Shown piece after piece: positions 26,859-36,677 of a stretch of 64,000 bases of DNA. Made by a program: the position numbers and the translations under genes. Under the pieces are notes generated by a model, which had not been told where the DNA came from, searched no databases, and saw only the letters and a list, made by a program, of their open reading frames with translations. Position 1 is the first letter of the stretch. Each line of letters begins with the position of its first letter. The DNA lies in assembly GCA_910579175.1 (NCBI GenBank), contig CAJTTB010000003.1, positions 62,001 through 126,000 of the forward strand, given 5' to 3'. Origin of the DNA: an uncultured Oscillospiraceae bacterium. Lineage in GTDB: Bacteria > Bacillota > Clostridia > Oscillospirales > Ruminococcaceae.

Positions 26859-28757
26859 TTATTTTGTCATCAATTTACAAATTTCATTGGAGAATGCAAC
26901 AGGATCCTCAATTTCCATACCCTCAATCAACATTGCTTGGGTATATAATAACTGGGTATAAGCATTTAATTTTTCTTTATCCGTATGTTGCAGTTCTTTC
27001 AATGTTTCAAAGATTGGGTGAGAAGCATTGATTTCCAAAACGCGGTCTGCTTTTACCTTCTGGTCATTTGGCATAGAATTTAATACCTTTTCCATTTCCA
27101 AAGACATCTGTCCATCACTGCTAATGCAAACTGGATGTGTCTTTAAGCGATTAGAAATCCGCACTTGTTTTACTTTATCCCCAAGGAATTCTTTCATACT
27201 TGTAAACAAATCCTGATTTTCTTCTGTTTGCTTTTTCGCTTCTTGCTTTTCCTCTTCCGTTTCCAAATCCAAATCCCCAGCAGAAACAGATTTAAACTGC
27301 TTTTCCTGATATTGCATCAACATTTGAATGGCAAATTCATCAATATCATCTGTAAAGTATAGAATTTCATAGCCCTTGTCTTTTACCAATTCTGTTTGTG
27401 GCAGATGTTCAATTCGTTCTACGCTTTCACCGCTAGCATAGAAGATATATTTTTGATCTTCTTTCATGCGAGAAACATATTCTCCCAAGGTTACCAGCTT
27501 ATTTTCACTAGAAGAATGGAACATAATCAAATCCTGAAGGGTCTCTTTATCAGCACCATAATTGTTATAAATGCCAAATTTCAGTTGTAAACCAAAGTTT
27601 TTAAAGAATTTATCATATGCTTCGCGTTCAGACTTTTGCATCTTTAACAATTCGCTTTTGATTTTCTTTTCCAAGCTCTTTGCAATCAATTTCAGTTGAT
27701 GGTCATGTTGTAACATTTCTCTGGAAATATTCAAAGATAGGTCCTCAGAATCCACCAAGCCCTTTACAAAGCTAAAATAATCTGGTAGCAAATCTGGACA
27801 CTTTTCCATAATCAACACACCGCTTGCATAGAGCTGCAAACCTTTTTCATACTCTTTTGTATAGTAATTAAATGGTGTTTTGGCGGGAATAAACATCAAA
27901 GAACGATAGGTTACTGCACCTTCTGTACTGCTGTGAATGACCCGAACTGGATCGGTAAAATCAAAGAATTTATCCTTATAAAATTGGTTGTATTCCCCAT
28001 CTTGCAGTTCACTTTTTTGTTTTTTCCAGATGGGAACCATACTATTGAGTGTTTTGGTTTCTATAACTGTATCATATTCTGGATCGACGCCATCCACGCC
28101 AGTACCCTCTTTGAGTTTGCTCTGTTCAACATCCATCACAATGGGATAGCGAATATAATCGGAATATTTTTTTACAATGCTTTGCAGACGATATTGATCT
28201 AAAAATTCATCATAATTTTCTTGTTCTTCATTTTCCTTGATCTTTAATGTCAACACAGTACCAGTTGTATCTTTTTGGCATGGTTCAATGGTATAACCTT
28301 CTGCCCCTTCGGATTCCCAACAGTAAGCCTGCTCTTGACCATATGCCTTACTGACAACAGTCACTTTATCACTGACCATAAATGCAGAATAAAAACCAAC
28401 ACCAAACTGACCGATAACATCTACATCATCTGTGAGTTCATTTTCATTTTTAAAGCTGAGAGAACCACTCTTTGCAATGGTACCCAAATTGCTTTCCAAC
28501 TCCTCTTGTGTCATACCGATACCATTATCAGAAATGGTCAAAATGCGGTTTTCTTTATCCACTTCAATTTGAATCTGAAAATCTTCTCTAGACATTCCAA
28601 CATTCTGGTCTGTTAAGGAACGAAAATACAATTTATCAATTGCGTCGCTCGCATTAGAAATCAGTTCTCTTAAAAAAATTTCTTTATGGGTATAGATAGA
28701 ATGTATCATCATATCAAGCAAGCGTTTGGACTCTGCTTTGAATTCTTTTGTTGCCAT
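26859..28757 (-). CDS. htpG: Molecular chaperone HtpG (Hsp90)
   Basis: ATP-dependent chaperone that helps fold client proteins under stress. The 632-residue protein has the GHKL ATPase signatures ELISNASDAIDKL, ISDNGIGMT and IGQFGVGFYSAFMV, then the middle and dimerisation domains. The length is normal. The upstream region carries a perfect CIRCE operator and a consensus promoter, so HrcA control is likely. It converges on the ytqA/ytqB-like pair. Confidence 0.97.
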   Translation of the reverse strand: MATKEFKAESKRLLDMMIHSIYTHKEIFLRELISNASDAIDKLYFRSLTDQNVGMSREDFQIQIEVDKENRILTISDNGIGMTQEELESNLGTIAKSGSLSFKNENELTDDVDVIGQFGVGFYSAFMVSDKVTVVSKAYGQEQAYCWESEGAEGYTIEPCQKDTTGTVLTLKIKENEEQENYDEFLDQYRLQSIVKKYSDYIRYPIVMDVEQSKLKEGTGVDGVDPEYDTVIETKTLNSMVPIWKKQKSELQDGEYNQFYKDKFFDFTDPVRVIHSSTEGAVTYRSLMFIPAKTPFNYYTKEYEKGLQLYASGVLIMEKCPDLLPDYFSFVKGLVDSEDLSLNISREMLQHDHQLKLIAKSLEKKIKSELLKMQKSEREAYDKFFKNFGLQLKFGIYNNYGADKETLQDLIMFHSSSENKLVTLGEYVSRMKEDQKYIFYASGESVERIEHLPQTELVKDKGYEILYFTDDIDEFAIQMLMQYQEKQFKSVSAGDLDLETEEEKQEAKKQTEENQDLFTSMKEFLGDKVKQVRISNRLKTHPVCISSDGQMSLEMEKVLNSMPNDQKVKADRVLEINASHPIFETLKELQHTDKEKLNAYTQLLYTQAMLIEGMEIEDPVAFSNEICKLMTK

Positions 28758-28810
28758 TGACTACCAATCTCCTTTATTTTTAACATTCTCTTTTTACATT
28801 TTCTGAAATA

Positions 28811-28837
28811 TTAGCACTCTTATTATATGAGTGCTAA
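28811..28837 (-). promoter_or_regulatory. CIRCE operator (HrcA binding site)
   Basis: TTAGCACTC, nine bases, then GAGTGCTAA: a perfect match to the CIRCE inverted repeat bound by HrcA. It sits just downstream of the promoter and about 55 bases before the htpG start codon, the usual place for heat-shock repression. Confidence 0.93.
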
Positions 28838-28842
28838 TGTTT

Positions 28843-28871
28843 AGTATAATGTATGTTTTTGTCTAAGTCAA
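28843..28871 (-). promoter_or_regulatory. Promoter of htpG
   Basis: On the minus strand TTGACT (28866-28871) and TATACT (28843-28848) have a 17-base spacer, a near-consensus sigma-A promoter that runs into the CIRCE element. Confidence 0.85.
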
Positions 28872-29039
28872 GTATAAAATATGAATATTATATGAGGAAG
28901 CACTTGTGTGATTGGGAAACTTCTGTAATTATCATAATTAGTTTAAAAAAAATCGATTGTTTTATTTTTTCTATTGAAATTGTATAATTGTTATGCTATT
29001 CTAATGTTTAAATAACATCTCAGAATAGGAGGTTAATCT

Positions 29040-30014
29040 ATGAATATCATCATTATGCAGGGACCGAAATCCAGTGCAATTGAACAACGCGACATGCCAC
29101 AGATAACTGAAGATCAAGTATTGATACGCCTAAAATATGTGGGTGTCTGTCGCTCCGAACACGATGACTGGCTTGTTGCTCAAAAAGGACAAACATTTGG
29201 TCATGAACCTATGGGAATTATCGCACAAGTTGGCAATCATGTTACAGAATTTTCTGTAGGCGACCGAGTAAGCGGTCTTTGGGGAGGCGCGCCCAATATC
29301 GGAGGTATGGCGCAATATCAGGTAGCTCACCCCAAAAAGGACACCATTATCAAATTACCCGAACAGGTGTGTTCTGAAGATGCCATTTTAGAACCACTTG
29401 CCTGCTTAATCAGTGCAGTATCAAAAGTACGCCCGATTCTGCCTGGAAAAAAAATCTGTGTGGTAGGCTGCGGATATATGGGTTGTGGTGCCATTGGTTT
29501 ACTTTGTCTAAAAGGGTATCAAGTCGTTGCGGTGGATATTCGTTCATCTTGTTTAGAAGATGCAAAAAAATATGGTGCTGCTGAATGTTATACACCAGAA
29601 CAAGCGCTCAAACAATATGGACAAGATGGCTTTGAAGTGGTGATGGAATGGGGAGAAACCAATGACTCACTGAATACTGCAATCAATCTCACAAAAATTT
29701 GCGGGCAATTGTGTATTGGCGCATATCACACTGGAGGAAAACGCCTAATTGATATGCAGCAACTCAACTTTAAAGCAATCGAGTGTCTCAGCACACACCC
29801 ACGTGAAGCACAATTATTGCGCGAATGTGCTTATCAGGCAGTAGAACTTCTCGCTTCTCGCAGATGGAACTTCCAAAATATACCAACTATGATCTATCCA
29901 ATGAATCAATTTGACCTCGCCCATCAACAACTAGAAACGAAATATGGTCATCATATGAAGGCATTGATTGCTATGGAAATGGTCGATGGGGAGCCATATT
30001 TGATCAATGGTTAA
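29040..30014 (+). CDS. Zinc-binding alcohol dehydrogenase family protein (MDR)
   Basis: Medium-chain dehydrogenase/reductase. The 324-residue protein begins with the GroES-like half: YVGVCRSEHDDW contains the likely catalytic Cys, and FGHEPMGIIAQVG the His-Glu pair. The Rossmann half has VVGCGYMGCGAIGLLCLKG. The four-Cys structural zinc loop is absent, as in several small sorbitol or threonine dehydrogenase relatives. AGGAGG precedes the ATG. No operon partner; the nearest gene is a ferredoxin-like one 200 bases on. Substrate unknown. Confidence 0.85.
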   Translation: MNIIIMQGPKSSAIEQRDMPQITEDQVLIRLKYVGVCRSEHDDWLVAQKGQTFGHEPMGIIAQVGNHVTEFSVGDRVSGLWGGAPNIGGMAQYQVAHPKKDTIIKLPEQVCSEDAILEPLACLISAVSKVRPILPGKKICVVGCGYMGCGAIGLLCLKGYQVVAVDIRSSCLEDAKKYGAAECYTPEQALKQYGQDGFEVVMEWGETNDSLNTAINLTKICGQLCIGAYHTGGKRLIDMQQLNFKAIECLSTHPREAQLLRECAYQAVELLASRRWNFQNIPTMIYPMNQFDLAHQQLETKYGHHMKALIAMEMVDGEPYLING

Positions 30015-30215
30015 TCATTTTTTAAATGGACGATAAACTTAGACAAATTTCAGCTACATCATGGATTTTCTATCGCTTTACACTATACAAATCAAGACTT
30101 TTATGTTATGATAAACGGGAAATGATTGGATTTTATGGGACCAATTGTTCATCTTAAAATCTCACTCACAACGATATTGTCATTTCATCATATTAGAAAA
30201 ATGGAGGTCTCTTAT

Positions 30216-31319
30216 ATGGAAAAATCCAAGGTATACTTTACAAATTTACGCGCTGATATCAACAATAACCTGCTTCAAAAATTAGAAAAGCTAATCAAAA
30301 CTGCTGGAATTGGCAATATTGATATGAAAAATAAATATGTTGCCATTAAAATTCACTTTGGTGAACCCGGTAATTTAGCTTATTTACGCCCAAATTATGC
30401 CAAGGTCGTAGTGGATACCATCAAAGCATTGGGAGGAAAACCATTTTTAACCGATGCCAATACACTCTATGTCGGTCGTCGAAAAAACGCACTTGATCAT
30501 CTTGATTCCGCCTATGAAAATGGATACAATCCCTTTACCACTGGCTGTCATGTAATCATTGCAGATGGTTTAAAAGGTACAGATGAAACACTTGTCCCAA
30601 TCAACGGCGAATATGTCAAAGAGGCAAAAATTGGACGTGCTGTTATGGACGCTGATGTGTTTATTAGCTTATCTCATTTTAAAGGACATGAAGCAACTGG
30701 CTTTGGTGGCACTTTGAAGAACATCGGTATGGGTTGTGGTTCTCGAGCAGGCAAAATGGAAATGCACAGTAGTGGAAAACCATTCGTATCTACTGACACT
30801 TGTATTAGCTGTGGAGCTTGTGCCAAAAACTGCGCACATAGTGCCATTTCTTTTCCAGAGAAAAAAGCAGTCATTGATCATAATCGTTGTGTTGGCTGTG
30901 GAAGATGTATTGGCGTCTGCCCTGTCGACGCTGTCAATGCCGCTGTTGATGAAGCAAACGATATTTTAAATAAAAAAATTGCAGAATATACTTTGGCAGT
31001 CATTCAGGATAAACCAAATTTCCATATCAATCTTGTGATGGACGTCTCTCCTTTCTGTGATTGCCATGCTGAAAATGATTTACCTATCATTCCAGATATC
31101 GGTATGTTCGCCTCATTTGACCCTGTTGCATTGGATATGGCTTGTGTAGATGCCGCCAATCAACAGCCAGTGATACAGGGCAGCTATTTAAGTGATAAAG
31201 AACATATTCACCACGATCACTTTATTTCTACCCACCCAGATACCAATTGGGAAGTCTGTTTGGATCACGCAGTCAAACTTGGCATTGGCAGCAAAGAATA
31301 CGAACTCATTGAGATTTAA
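30216..31319 (+). CDS. DUF362 domain protein with two [4Fe-4S] motifs
   Basis: A 367-residue protein with an N-terminal DUF362 domain (KVYFTNLRADI, then AIKIHFGEPGNLAYLRPNY). Two ferredoxin cysteine clusters lie in the C-terminal half: CISCGACAKNCAHSAISF and CVGCGRCIGVCPVDAVNA, each CxxCxxCxxxC. Related proteins are electron-transfer or redox enzymes of unknown substrate in anaerobes. I start it at ATG 30216 because GGAGGT lies seven bases upstream; the frame opens 90 bases earlier. The redox role is inferred from the clusters. Confidence 0.85.
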   Translation: MEKSKVYFTNLRADINNNLLQKLEKLIKTAGIGNIDMKNKYVAIKIHFGEPGNLAYLRPNYAKVVVDTIKALGGKPFLTDANTLYVGRRKNALDHLDSAYENGYNPFTTGCHVIIADGLKGTDETLVPINGEYVKEAKIGRAVMDADVFISLSHFKGHEATGFGGTLKNIGMGCGSRAGKMEMHSSGKPFVSTDTCISCGACAKNCAHSAISFPEKKAVIDHNRCVGCGRCIGVCPVDAVNAAVDEANDILNKKIAEYTLAVIQDKPNFHINLVMDVSPFCDCHAENDLPIIPDIGMFASFDPVALDMACVDAANQQPVIQGSYLSDKEHIHHDHFISTHPDTNWEVCLDHAVKLGIGSKEYELIEI

Positions 31320-31377
31320 TTAAAAAATTCAGCCCATTATTTCTGCAATATTATCAATGAAACATTGAGAGAAATAG

Positions 31378-31414
31378 ATACCAGGAAGATATTTTATCTT
31401 CCTGGTATTGTTGT
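31378..31414 (+). terminator. Terminator of the DUF362 gene
   Basis: A 14-bp perfect stem (31378-31391 with 31395-31408) and three-base loop are followed by a T-rich tail. Confidence 0.88.
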
Positions 31415-31600
31415 TTAAGCAGTCTTTTCTATATCAAAATGCTTTCATCTACAAAAGCAAAAACGGCAGAAGCTCCTCTACTGTTTTTTCATCTATATAT
31501 ATTTGCCCTATCATAGGATTACCCGCAATCGAATACCTTGCTGTAATCTGTCTGAAGAATACAGCTTCTTTCTCCCAGCACACTTATTTTTTTAATCGAT

Positions 31601-32620
31601 TTATCTGTTTCTGATCTCTTCCCATGCCCGATATACACGGTACACATTTTCTGGTTTTGCTCCTGGTCCAAACTCACACTGGGCAATACAGCCGCCGTTC
31701 TGCCACAAAGTCTCGTACACAGATTCCACTGCCCGATCGATATCCACTATGTTTCCCTCTGGCAAAAGATGTTGTCTGTCGATTTCACCCCAAAAAGTAA
31801 TTTTTCCCTTATATGGCTCTAGATTTTCAAGCCCCATACAAAATAACTGACTATTAACAGCGTCCAGTCCCAAATCAATCAGCTTTGGAATAATCCTTAA
31901 AATGTTTCCATCTGAATGCATAAAAATCTTTTTGCCATTTTGATGTGCAATATCAATATAATCGCGATACATCGGTGCAAAAAATTCATCCCACAACTGC
32001 GGGTGAATTAATAAATCATTCTGAGAACCCCAATCATCCATCATATTCAAAGCATCTACGTCTGTTTTTGCCCACTTCTCCATCAGGCGACTGTAAAAAT
32101 CGTGCATTCTTTTCATAAAATCCAACATCTTTGGCGTTGGATCCATAAGATCCATATAAAGGTTCGCAGTTCCTCGAATAAATTGAAGCTGTTCAAAAGG
32201 ACGAGGGCAGCAGGAAGCAAATAAAAACTTATCCTGTTTTTCTTCACAGGAGCGATTGACCTGACCGATATCAAAGCTCAAAAGCTCCTCTGGAATATGG
32301 ATACACTTGACATCATTCCAATCATCATACTTTACAATTGGCTGTTTTACTTCTCCAATTACACCACGATGGATATTTGTAAAAACACAACCCCATTCGT
32401 CCACATATTCCCCTACCGCATATGGGTCTCCCTTTGCGGAAGGCTGTTCTTTTAAAACCGTATCCGGTCCATCAAAATCCCATTCAAAATCTTGTGTAAG
32501 CTGTGCTATCATCTCTGGACAGTGCTCGTTTGCCCAGGGCAGCGACCACAGTTGTCTTGGAATACGCTCCTGCGTATTTGTAAAATTAAGTGTACTCAAC
32601 ACACATTCTTTGGATGTCAT
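31601..32620 (-). CDS. Uroporphyrinogen decarboxylase family protein (methyltransferase-like)
   Basis: A 339-residue URO-D superfamily protein. In anaerobes most such proteins are corrinoid- or CoM-methyltransferases (MtaA, CmuA) rather than heme enzymes; the closing HSDGNILRIIPKLIDLGLDA and WGEIDRQHLLPEG segments match that branch. No other heme or corrinoid gene is near. It is divergent from an AraC-type gene, 150 bases away, which likely regulates it. True substrate unknown. Confidence 0.8.
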   Translation of the reverse strand: MTSKECVLSTLNFTNTQERIPRQLWSLPWANEHCPEMIAQLTQDFEWDFDGPDTVLKEQPSAKGDPYAVGEYVDEWGCVFTNIHRGVIGEVKQPIVKYDDWNDVKCIHIPEELLSFDIGQVNRSCEEKQDKFLFASCCPRPFEQLQFIRGTANLYMDLMDPTPKMLDFMKRMHDFYSRLMEKWAKTDVDALNMMDDWGSQNDLLIHPQLWDEFFAPMYRDYIDIAHQNGKKIFMHSDGNILRIIPKLIDLGLDAVNSQLFCMGLENLEPYKGKITFWGEIDRQHLLPEGNIVDIDRAVESVYETLWQNGGCIAQCEFGPGAKPENVYRVYRAWEEIRNR

Positions 32621-32769
32621 AATATCTTCCTTTCTCTAAAAACAATTCAGAATTCTATTGTATTTCCCTTTAAAAAGATTATAATAAATATAAATTCATT
32701 CTGCATTCAAAAAGATACTTGATACAAATTTATACATTTTCACCTCTTTTAGAAATTCAAGGAGATATT

Positions 32770-33645
32770 ATGATTCCTGTAATCGACGAATTCTGTTGGA
32801 CTTCTCATCGCAAAATTCTCTCTTGCGCGCAAACACAACTTCCATGGCTGCAATCATTTGGTATCCAGATCTCTGGCAAAGCCGAAAAACCACTGATTCC
32901 GCATATCCATCCCGATTGTATGGAAATTGTCTTTTTGCTCAAAGGATTTCAAATTTATGAAACAGATGGATATCTTTTCCGGCTCACTGGCTATGATATT
33001 TTTGTCACACACACAGGCGAGCCACATAGTTCAGGTGATTTTCCAGAACATATCAGTGATCTGATGTGGTTTCAGCTTAGACTTTCCGCACTTGCACAGA
33101 CTTTTCATAAACAGAAGGCTTCTGAGCTCGCTTGTGCCCTCCATGAACTGCCTCGAATTTTTCGCGGAAATGCAGCTTTGGAAAGCCAACTTCGAGAGGC
33201 GTTTTTCTATCTTGCATCCTCTGATTCAATTATACAGGCACTGGGGCAGGAGCTTTTTACTAGTTGCCTCTATCGCATGATTCTGCTTTCTCGTGAATTA
33301 AAGCCCCTACAGGTAGACCAAATCAGTGAAGCCATTATCTATATCCATGAGCATATAGATGAACCGATTGCCCTGGAAAACGTTGCAGCAAGCTGTGGCT
33401 TCTCCCTCTCTCGCTTTAAATCGAAATTTAAGCAAGAAACTGGAATTACACCTCGTGCCTTTATCAATTACGTAAAAATCACACAGGCTAAACAGCTTCT
33501 AGAACAAAAACTTTCTGTCACAGAAGTTTCATCCAGACTATCGTTTGATACGCCAAATTATTTTGCCACACTTTTTAAAAAATACACTGGTCAAACGCCC
33601 ACCCAATATCAAAATAGTCTTTCCCAGAAAACAGACTTTGTATAA
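32770..33645 (+). CDS. AraC-family transcriptional regulator
   Basis: A 291-residue protein with an N-terminal cupin-like sensing domain (HIHPDCMEIVFLLKGFQIYE) and a C-terminal double helix-turn-helix: ALENVAASCGFSLSRFKSKF, then VTEVSSRLSFDTPNYFATLF. Start chosen at ATG 32770 with AAGGAGA five bases upstream, not the earlier codon at 32719. It is divergently placed with the URO-D family gene, a layout that suggests it controls that gene. Signal unknown. Confidence 0.9.
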   Translation: MIPVIDEFCWTSHRKILSCAQTQLPWLQSFGIQISGKAEKPLIPHIHPDCMEIVFLLKGFQIYETDGYLFRLTGYDIFVTHTGEPHSSGDFPEHISDLMWFQLRLSALAQTFHKQKASELACALHELPRIFRGNAALESQLREAFFYLASSDSIIQALGQELFTSCLYRMILLSRELKPLQVDQISEAIIYIHEHIDEPIALENVAASCGFSLSRFKSKFKQETGITPRAFINYVKITQAKQLLEQKLSVTEVSSRLSFDTPNYFATLFKKYTGQTPTQYQNSLSQKTDFV

Positions 33646-33851
33646 CCTTTACATACAACAATCATATTCATTCTATCTCTCTTATCACCTCTATCATTTT
33701 TTCAAGCGGAACTTGAATGATAAGAGATTTCTATTGATTATGACTGCATATGTTCTTTTCATATTATCTCCAAAATAGAGCACTTTCAAAAACCCACTGC
33801 CATTGAAAAGATTCTAGTTTTTCTTTGCTTTCACCTTTCATTACAATCAAG

Positions 33852-33896
33852 AAAGACCACACAGCGAACATTCAATTCTGCTGTGTGGTCTTTTTA
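33852..33896 (+). terminator. Terminator downstream of the AraC gene
   Basis: A 14-bp perfect stem (33852-33865 with 33880-33893) is followed by a T-run. It lies about 200 bases past the AraC stop and may also face the kinase gene. Confidence 0.82.
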
Positions 33897-33966
33897 TTGA
33901 TAGTTTGGTCTATCCTATTTGATTGATTTTATAAAAGATATCGCACTTTTAAAGCCGATTTTTCAT

Positions 33967-34938
33967 CTATAGAATCAATTTGGGTTGTTGCTGCATACAC
34001 TGATGAATTTCTTCTAATGTGGGAATGGCTGGGATTGCGCCTTTTTTGGTAGTTACCAAAGAGCCAACTGCATTTGCAAAATCAAACATTTCATTGATTT
34101 CATCTTCTGTCAATTGTTCTACTGATTTATCCAAGGAAATCCACCGATATAATACACCTGCTAAAAAGGAATCTCCTGCACCAGTTGTATCAATTGTCTT
34201 TAAATCATAGGCATAGGAATGATATCCCTTTCCATTTACCAACGCATAACAGCCCTTTGGACCTCTAGTAATCATAATAAATGGAATTTTATATGTTTGC
34301 TCAATCATTTTTGCCGCCTGCTCACAATCAGAAATGCCAAATAAAAATTGTGCTTCTTCCTCTGAAATCTTTAGTACATCAGCCAAAGCAAAAGCATTTA
34401 AAATCTCTGTCTTTGCACGCTGTGCATCACCCCACAATGGCAATCTCAAATTAGGGTCATAAGAAATGATACTGCCCTGCTCTTTTGCCTGCTTTACTGC
34501 CTCCAAAGTAGCGCTTCTCTCTGGTTCTGCTGTGAGGGAAACCGAACCAAAATGAAAAAACTTACTGGATACTCCTTTTAGTGCAGCAATATCATCTAAA
34601 TTCAAATTCACATCTGCAGTATGATTGCGATAAAAGGAAAACTCACGATTTCCGGTTTCATCTAATGTGACAAATGCCAAGGTCGTCGGATATTCTTCAG
34701 ACATCACCATATAGTCTGTACAAACATTTGCCGATTTTAACGCATTTTTACAACTTATTCCAAAAGAATCATTTCCAACTTTTCCAACAAATGCGCTGCT
34801 AACTCCTAATTTTGCCAATACGCTTGCAACATTTGCAGGCGCTCCGCCTGGATTTTGTTGAAATGCGCACGCTTCTACATCGCCATAAGGTGCAAAATCA
34901 ATCAAAATTTCTCCAATGCTTATAAAATCAAATTTCAT
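33967..34938 (-). CDS. PfkB-family carbohydrate kinase (fructokinase-like)
   Basis: Sugar kinase of the ribokinase fold. The 323-residue protein has the N-terminal substrate motif NPGGAPANVASVLAKLG and the C-terminal PfkB signature DTTGAGDSFLAGVLYR, with the catalytic Asp. The pattern resembles fructokinases (ScrK), but the sugar cannot be assigned with confidence. It lies 70 bases downstream of a symporter gene on the same strand and may be co-transcribed, although a shared substrate is not implied. Confidence 0.9.
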   Translation of the reverse strand: MKFDFISIGEILIDFAPYGDVEACAFQQNPGGAPANVASVLAKLGVSSAFVGKVGNDSFGISCKNALKSANVCTDYMVMSEEYPTTLAFVTLDETGNREFSFYRNHTADVNLNLDDIAALKGVSSKFFHFGSVSLTAEPERSATLEAVKQAKEQGSIISYDPNLRLPLWGDAQRAKTEILNAFALADVLKISEEEAQFLFGISDCEQAAKMIEQTYKIPFIMITRGPKGCYALVNGKGYHSYAYDLKTIDTTGAGDSFLAGVLYRWISLDKSVEQLTEDEINEMFDFANAVGSLVTTKKGAIPAIPTLEEIHQCMQQQPKLIL

Positions 34939-35009
34939 GCCATTTTCCTCAATTCTTCTGTATTATTTATAGTTAGATAATAATCCTACAATGGTGCTTT
35001 GTCAAGATA

Positions 35010-36389
35010 TTATCCTCCAGAAAATATAAATTTTGATAGATAACCCTGTACAAAAATCACCAATATAATAACAGGAAGCAGATAAGTCAAATAAACTTTT
35101 GTCCACTTGGGAAACTTGATGCCTTTTCCACTGTCTGTTTCCTTGATAAAATTATCAAATCCCCAACCATAACGACTGACACAAAACAATAGATAAATCA
35201 AAGAACCAATTGGCAAAATATTATTGCTGACCAAAAAATCTTCCAAATCTAAAATGGTACTCTGTCCACCCAATGGGTGAATGCCACTCAACAGATTATA
35301 TCCCAATACGCAGGGCAAAGACAATATGATAATGGCAATCCCATTGATTAAAATGGCTTTTTTTCTTGACCAACCTTTTAAATCCATAAAAAATGAAATG
35401 ATATTTTCAAATACAGCAATAATGGTAGTCAATGCCGCAAATGTCATAAAGATAAAAAACAAAGTGCCCCAGATACGTCCACCGCTCATCTGATTAAAGA
35501 TATTGGGAAGGGTGATAAATACCAATTTCGGTCCTTCCCCCGGATTAATATCAAATGCAAAACAAGACGGAAAGATAATCAGTCCAGCAATGATTGCTAC
35601 CAATGTATCCAATACCAAAATATTGATACTTTCCCCAGTCAAAGAGCGGTCCTTGCTGATGTAGCTTCCAAAAATAGCCAATGCCCCAATTCCCAGACTG
35701 AGTGTAAAAAACGCCTGTCCCATTGCTGCAAAAATGACATTTCCAAGACCGTTTTCTGCAATCTTTGAAAAATCAGGAAGTAGATAAAATTTTAATCCCT
35801 CTATTGCACCATCCAATGTTACTGCACGAATCACCAATATCAGCATAATCACAAATAAACTGCACATCATTACCTTATTGACCCGCTCAATTCCCTTTTG
35901 CAATCCAAAAGAGCAAACCACCAAACCAATGATCACAACCAATAACATTGCAATTGTCATCACAATCGGTTGCCCCATCAACTCACCAAATGTCATCTCT
36001 ATCTGTTGTGGAGTGCGATTTTCAAACACACCTGTTACCATTTTATAAAAATAAATCAACATCCATCCGCCAATGGTGGTATAAAACATCATCAGCAAAT
36101 AATTTCCTGCAATTGATAAATATTTATACCAATGCCATTTACTTCCCTTTGGTTCCAACTGCTCAAATGAACGCGCTGCACTTTTCTGGCTGGCACGTCC
36201 CACTGCAAATTCCATAATCATAATTGGCAAGCCTAATATTACTAAAAAAAACAAATAAATTAAAACAAATGCTGCTCCTCCATACTGTCCCGTAATATAA
36301 GGAAATCTCCACACATTCCCCAAACCAACTGCACACCCTGCAGAAATCAGCAAAAATCCCAACCGGGACGAAAATTTTTCACGTTGCAA
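35010..36389 (-). CDS. Sodium-dependent symporter of the NSS family
   Basis: A second neurotransmitter:sodium symporter family protein, about 459 residues with roughly 11 to 12 membrane segments. Helix 1 reads SRLGFLLISAGCAVGLGNVW, helix 6 contains AAMGQAFFTLSLGIGALAIF. I favour the TTG at 36389 as start (AAAGGGG about ten bases before); a TTG three codons earlier overlaps that site. It differs clearly from the 7.2-kb family member, so it is not a recent duplicate. Substrate unknown. Confidence 0.9.
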   Translation of the reverse strand: MQREKFSSRLGFLLISAGCAVGLGNVWRFPYITGQYGGAAFVLIYLFFLVILGLPIMIMEFAVGRASQKSAARSFEQLEPKGSKWHWYKYLSIAGNYLLMMFYTTIGGWMLIYFYKMVTGVFENRTPQQIEMTFGELMGQPIVMTIAMLLVVIIGLVVCSFGLQKGIERVNKVMMCSLFVIMLILVIRAVTLDGAIEGLKFYLLPDFSKIAENGLGNVIFAAMGQAFFTLSLGIGALAIFGSYISKDRSLTGESINILVLDTLVAIIAGLIIFPSCFAFDINPGEGPKLVFITLPNIFNQMSGGRIWGTLFFIFMTFAALTTIIAVFENIISFFMDLKGWSRKKAILINGIAIIILSLPCVLGYNLLSGIHPLGGQSTILDLEDFLVSNNILPIGSLIYLLFCVSRYGWGFDNFIKETDSGKGIKFPKWTKVYLTYLLPVIILVIFVQGYLSKFIFSGG

Positions 36390-36562
36390 TGAATACAATC
36401 CCCTTTCTAATATAACAAATTTAGCGTTATTTTACCGGTTTTTGCACAAATTGTCAACAGACAAATCCAATTGTAAGCTGCTTATCCACAAAAAATAATG
36501 CTATCGTTTATTTACTTGCATTTTGGTTCCAAAAATTATGATAAATTTTAGTAAAAAACTAC

Positions 36563-36591
36563 TTGTGGATCAGGTTTATTTATGTTATAGT
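36563..36591 (+). promoter_or_regulatory. Candidate promoter of the GH38 gene
   Basis: TTGTGG (36563-36568) and TATAGT (36586-36591) are spaced by 17 bases, about 85 bases before the start codon. Confidence 0.55.
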
Positions 36592-36677
36592 ATGTCACAA
36601 CATATCAATTTTTCAAAAATATACTACAGTTTTATCTAAATAATACCAAATACAATCTATAGGGAAGGTACTGCCAT

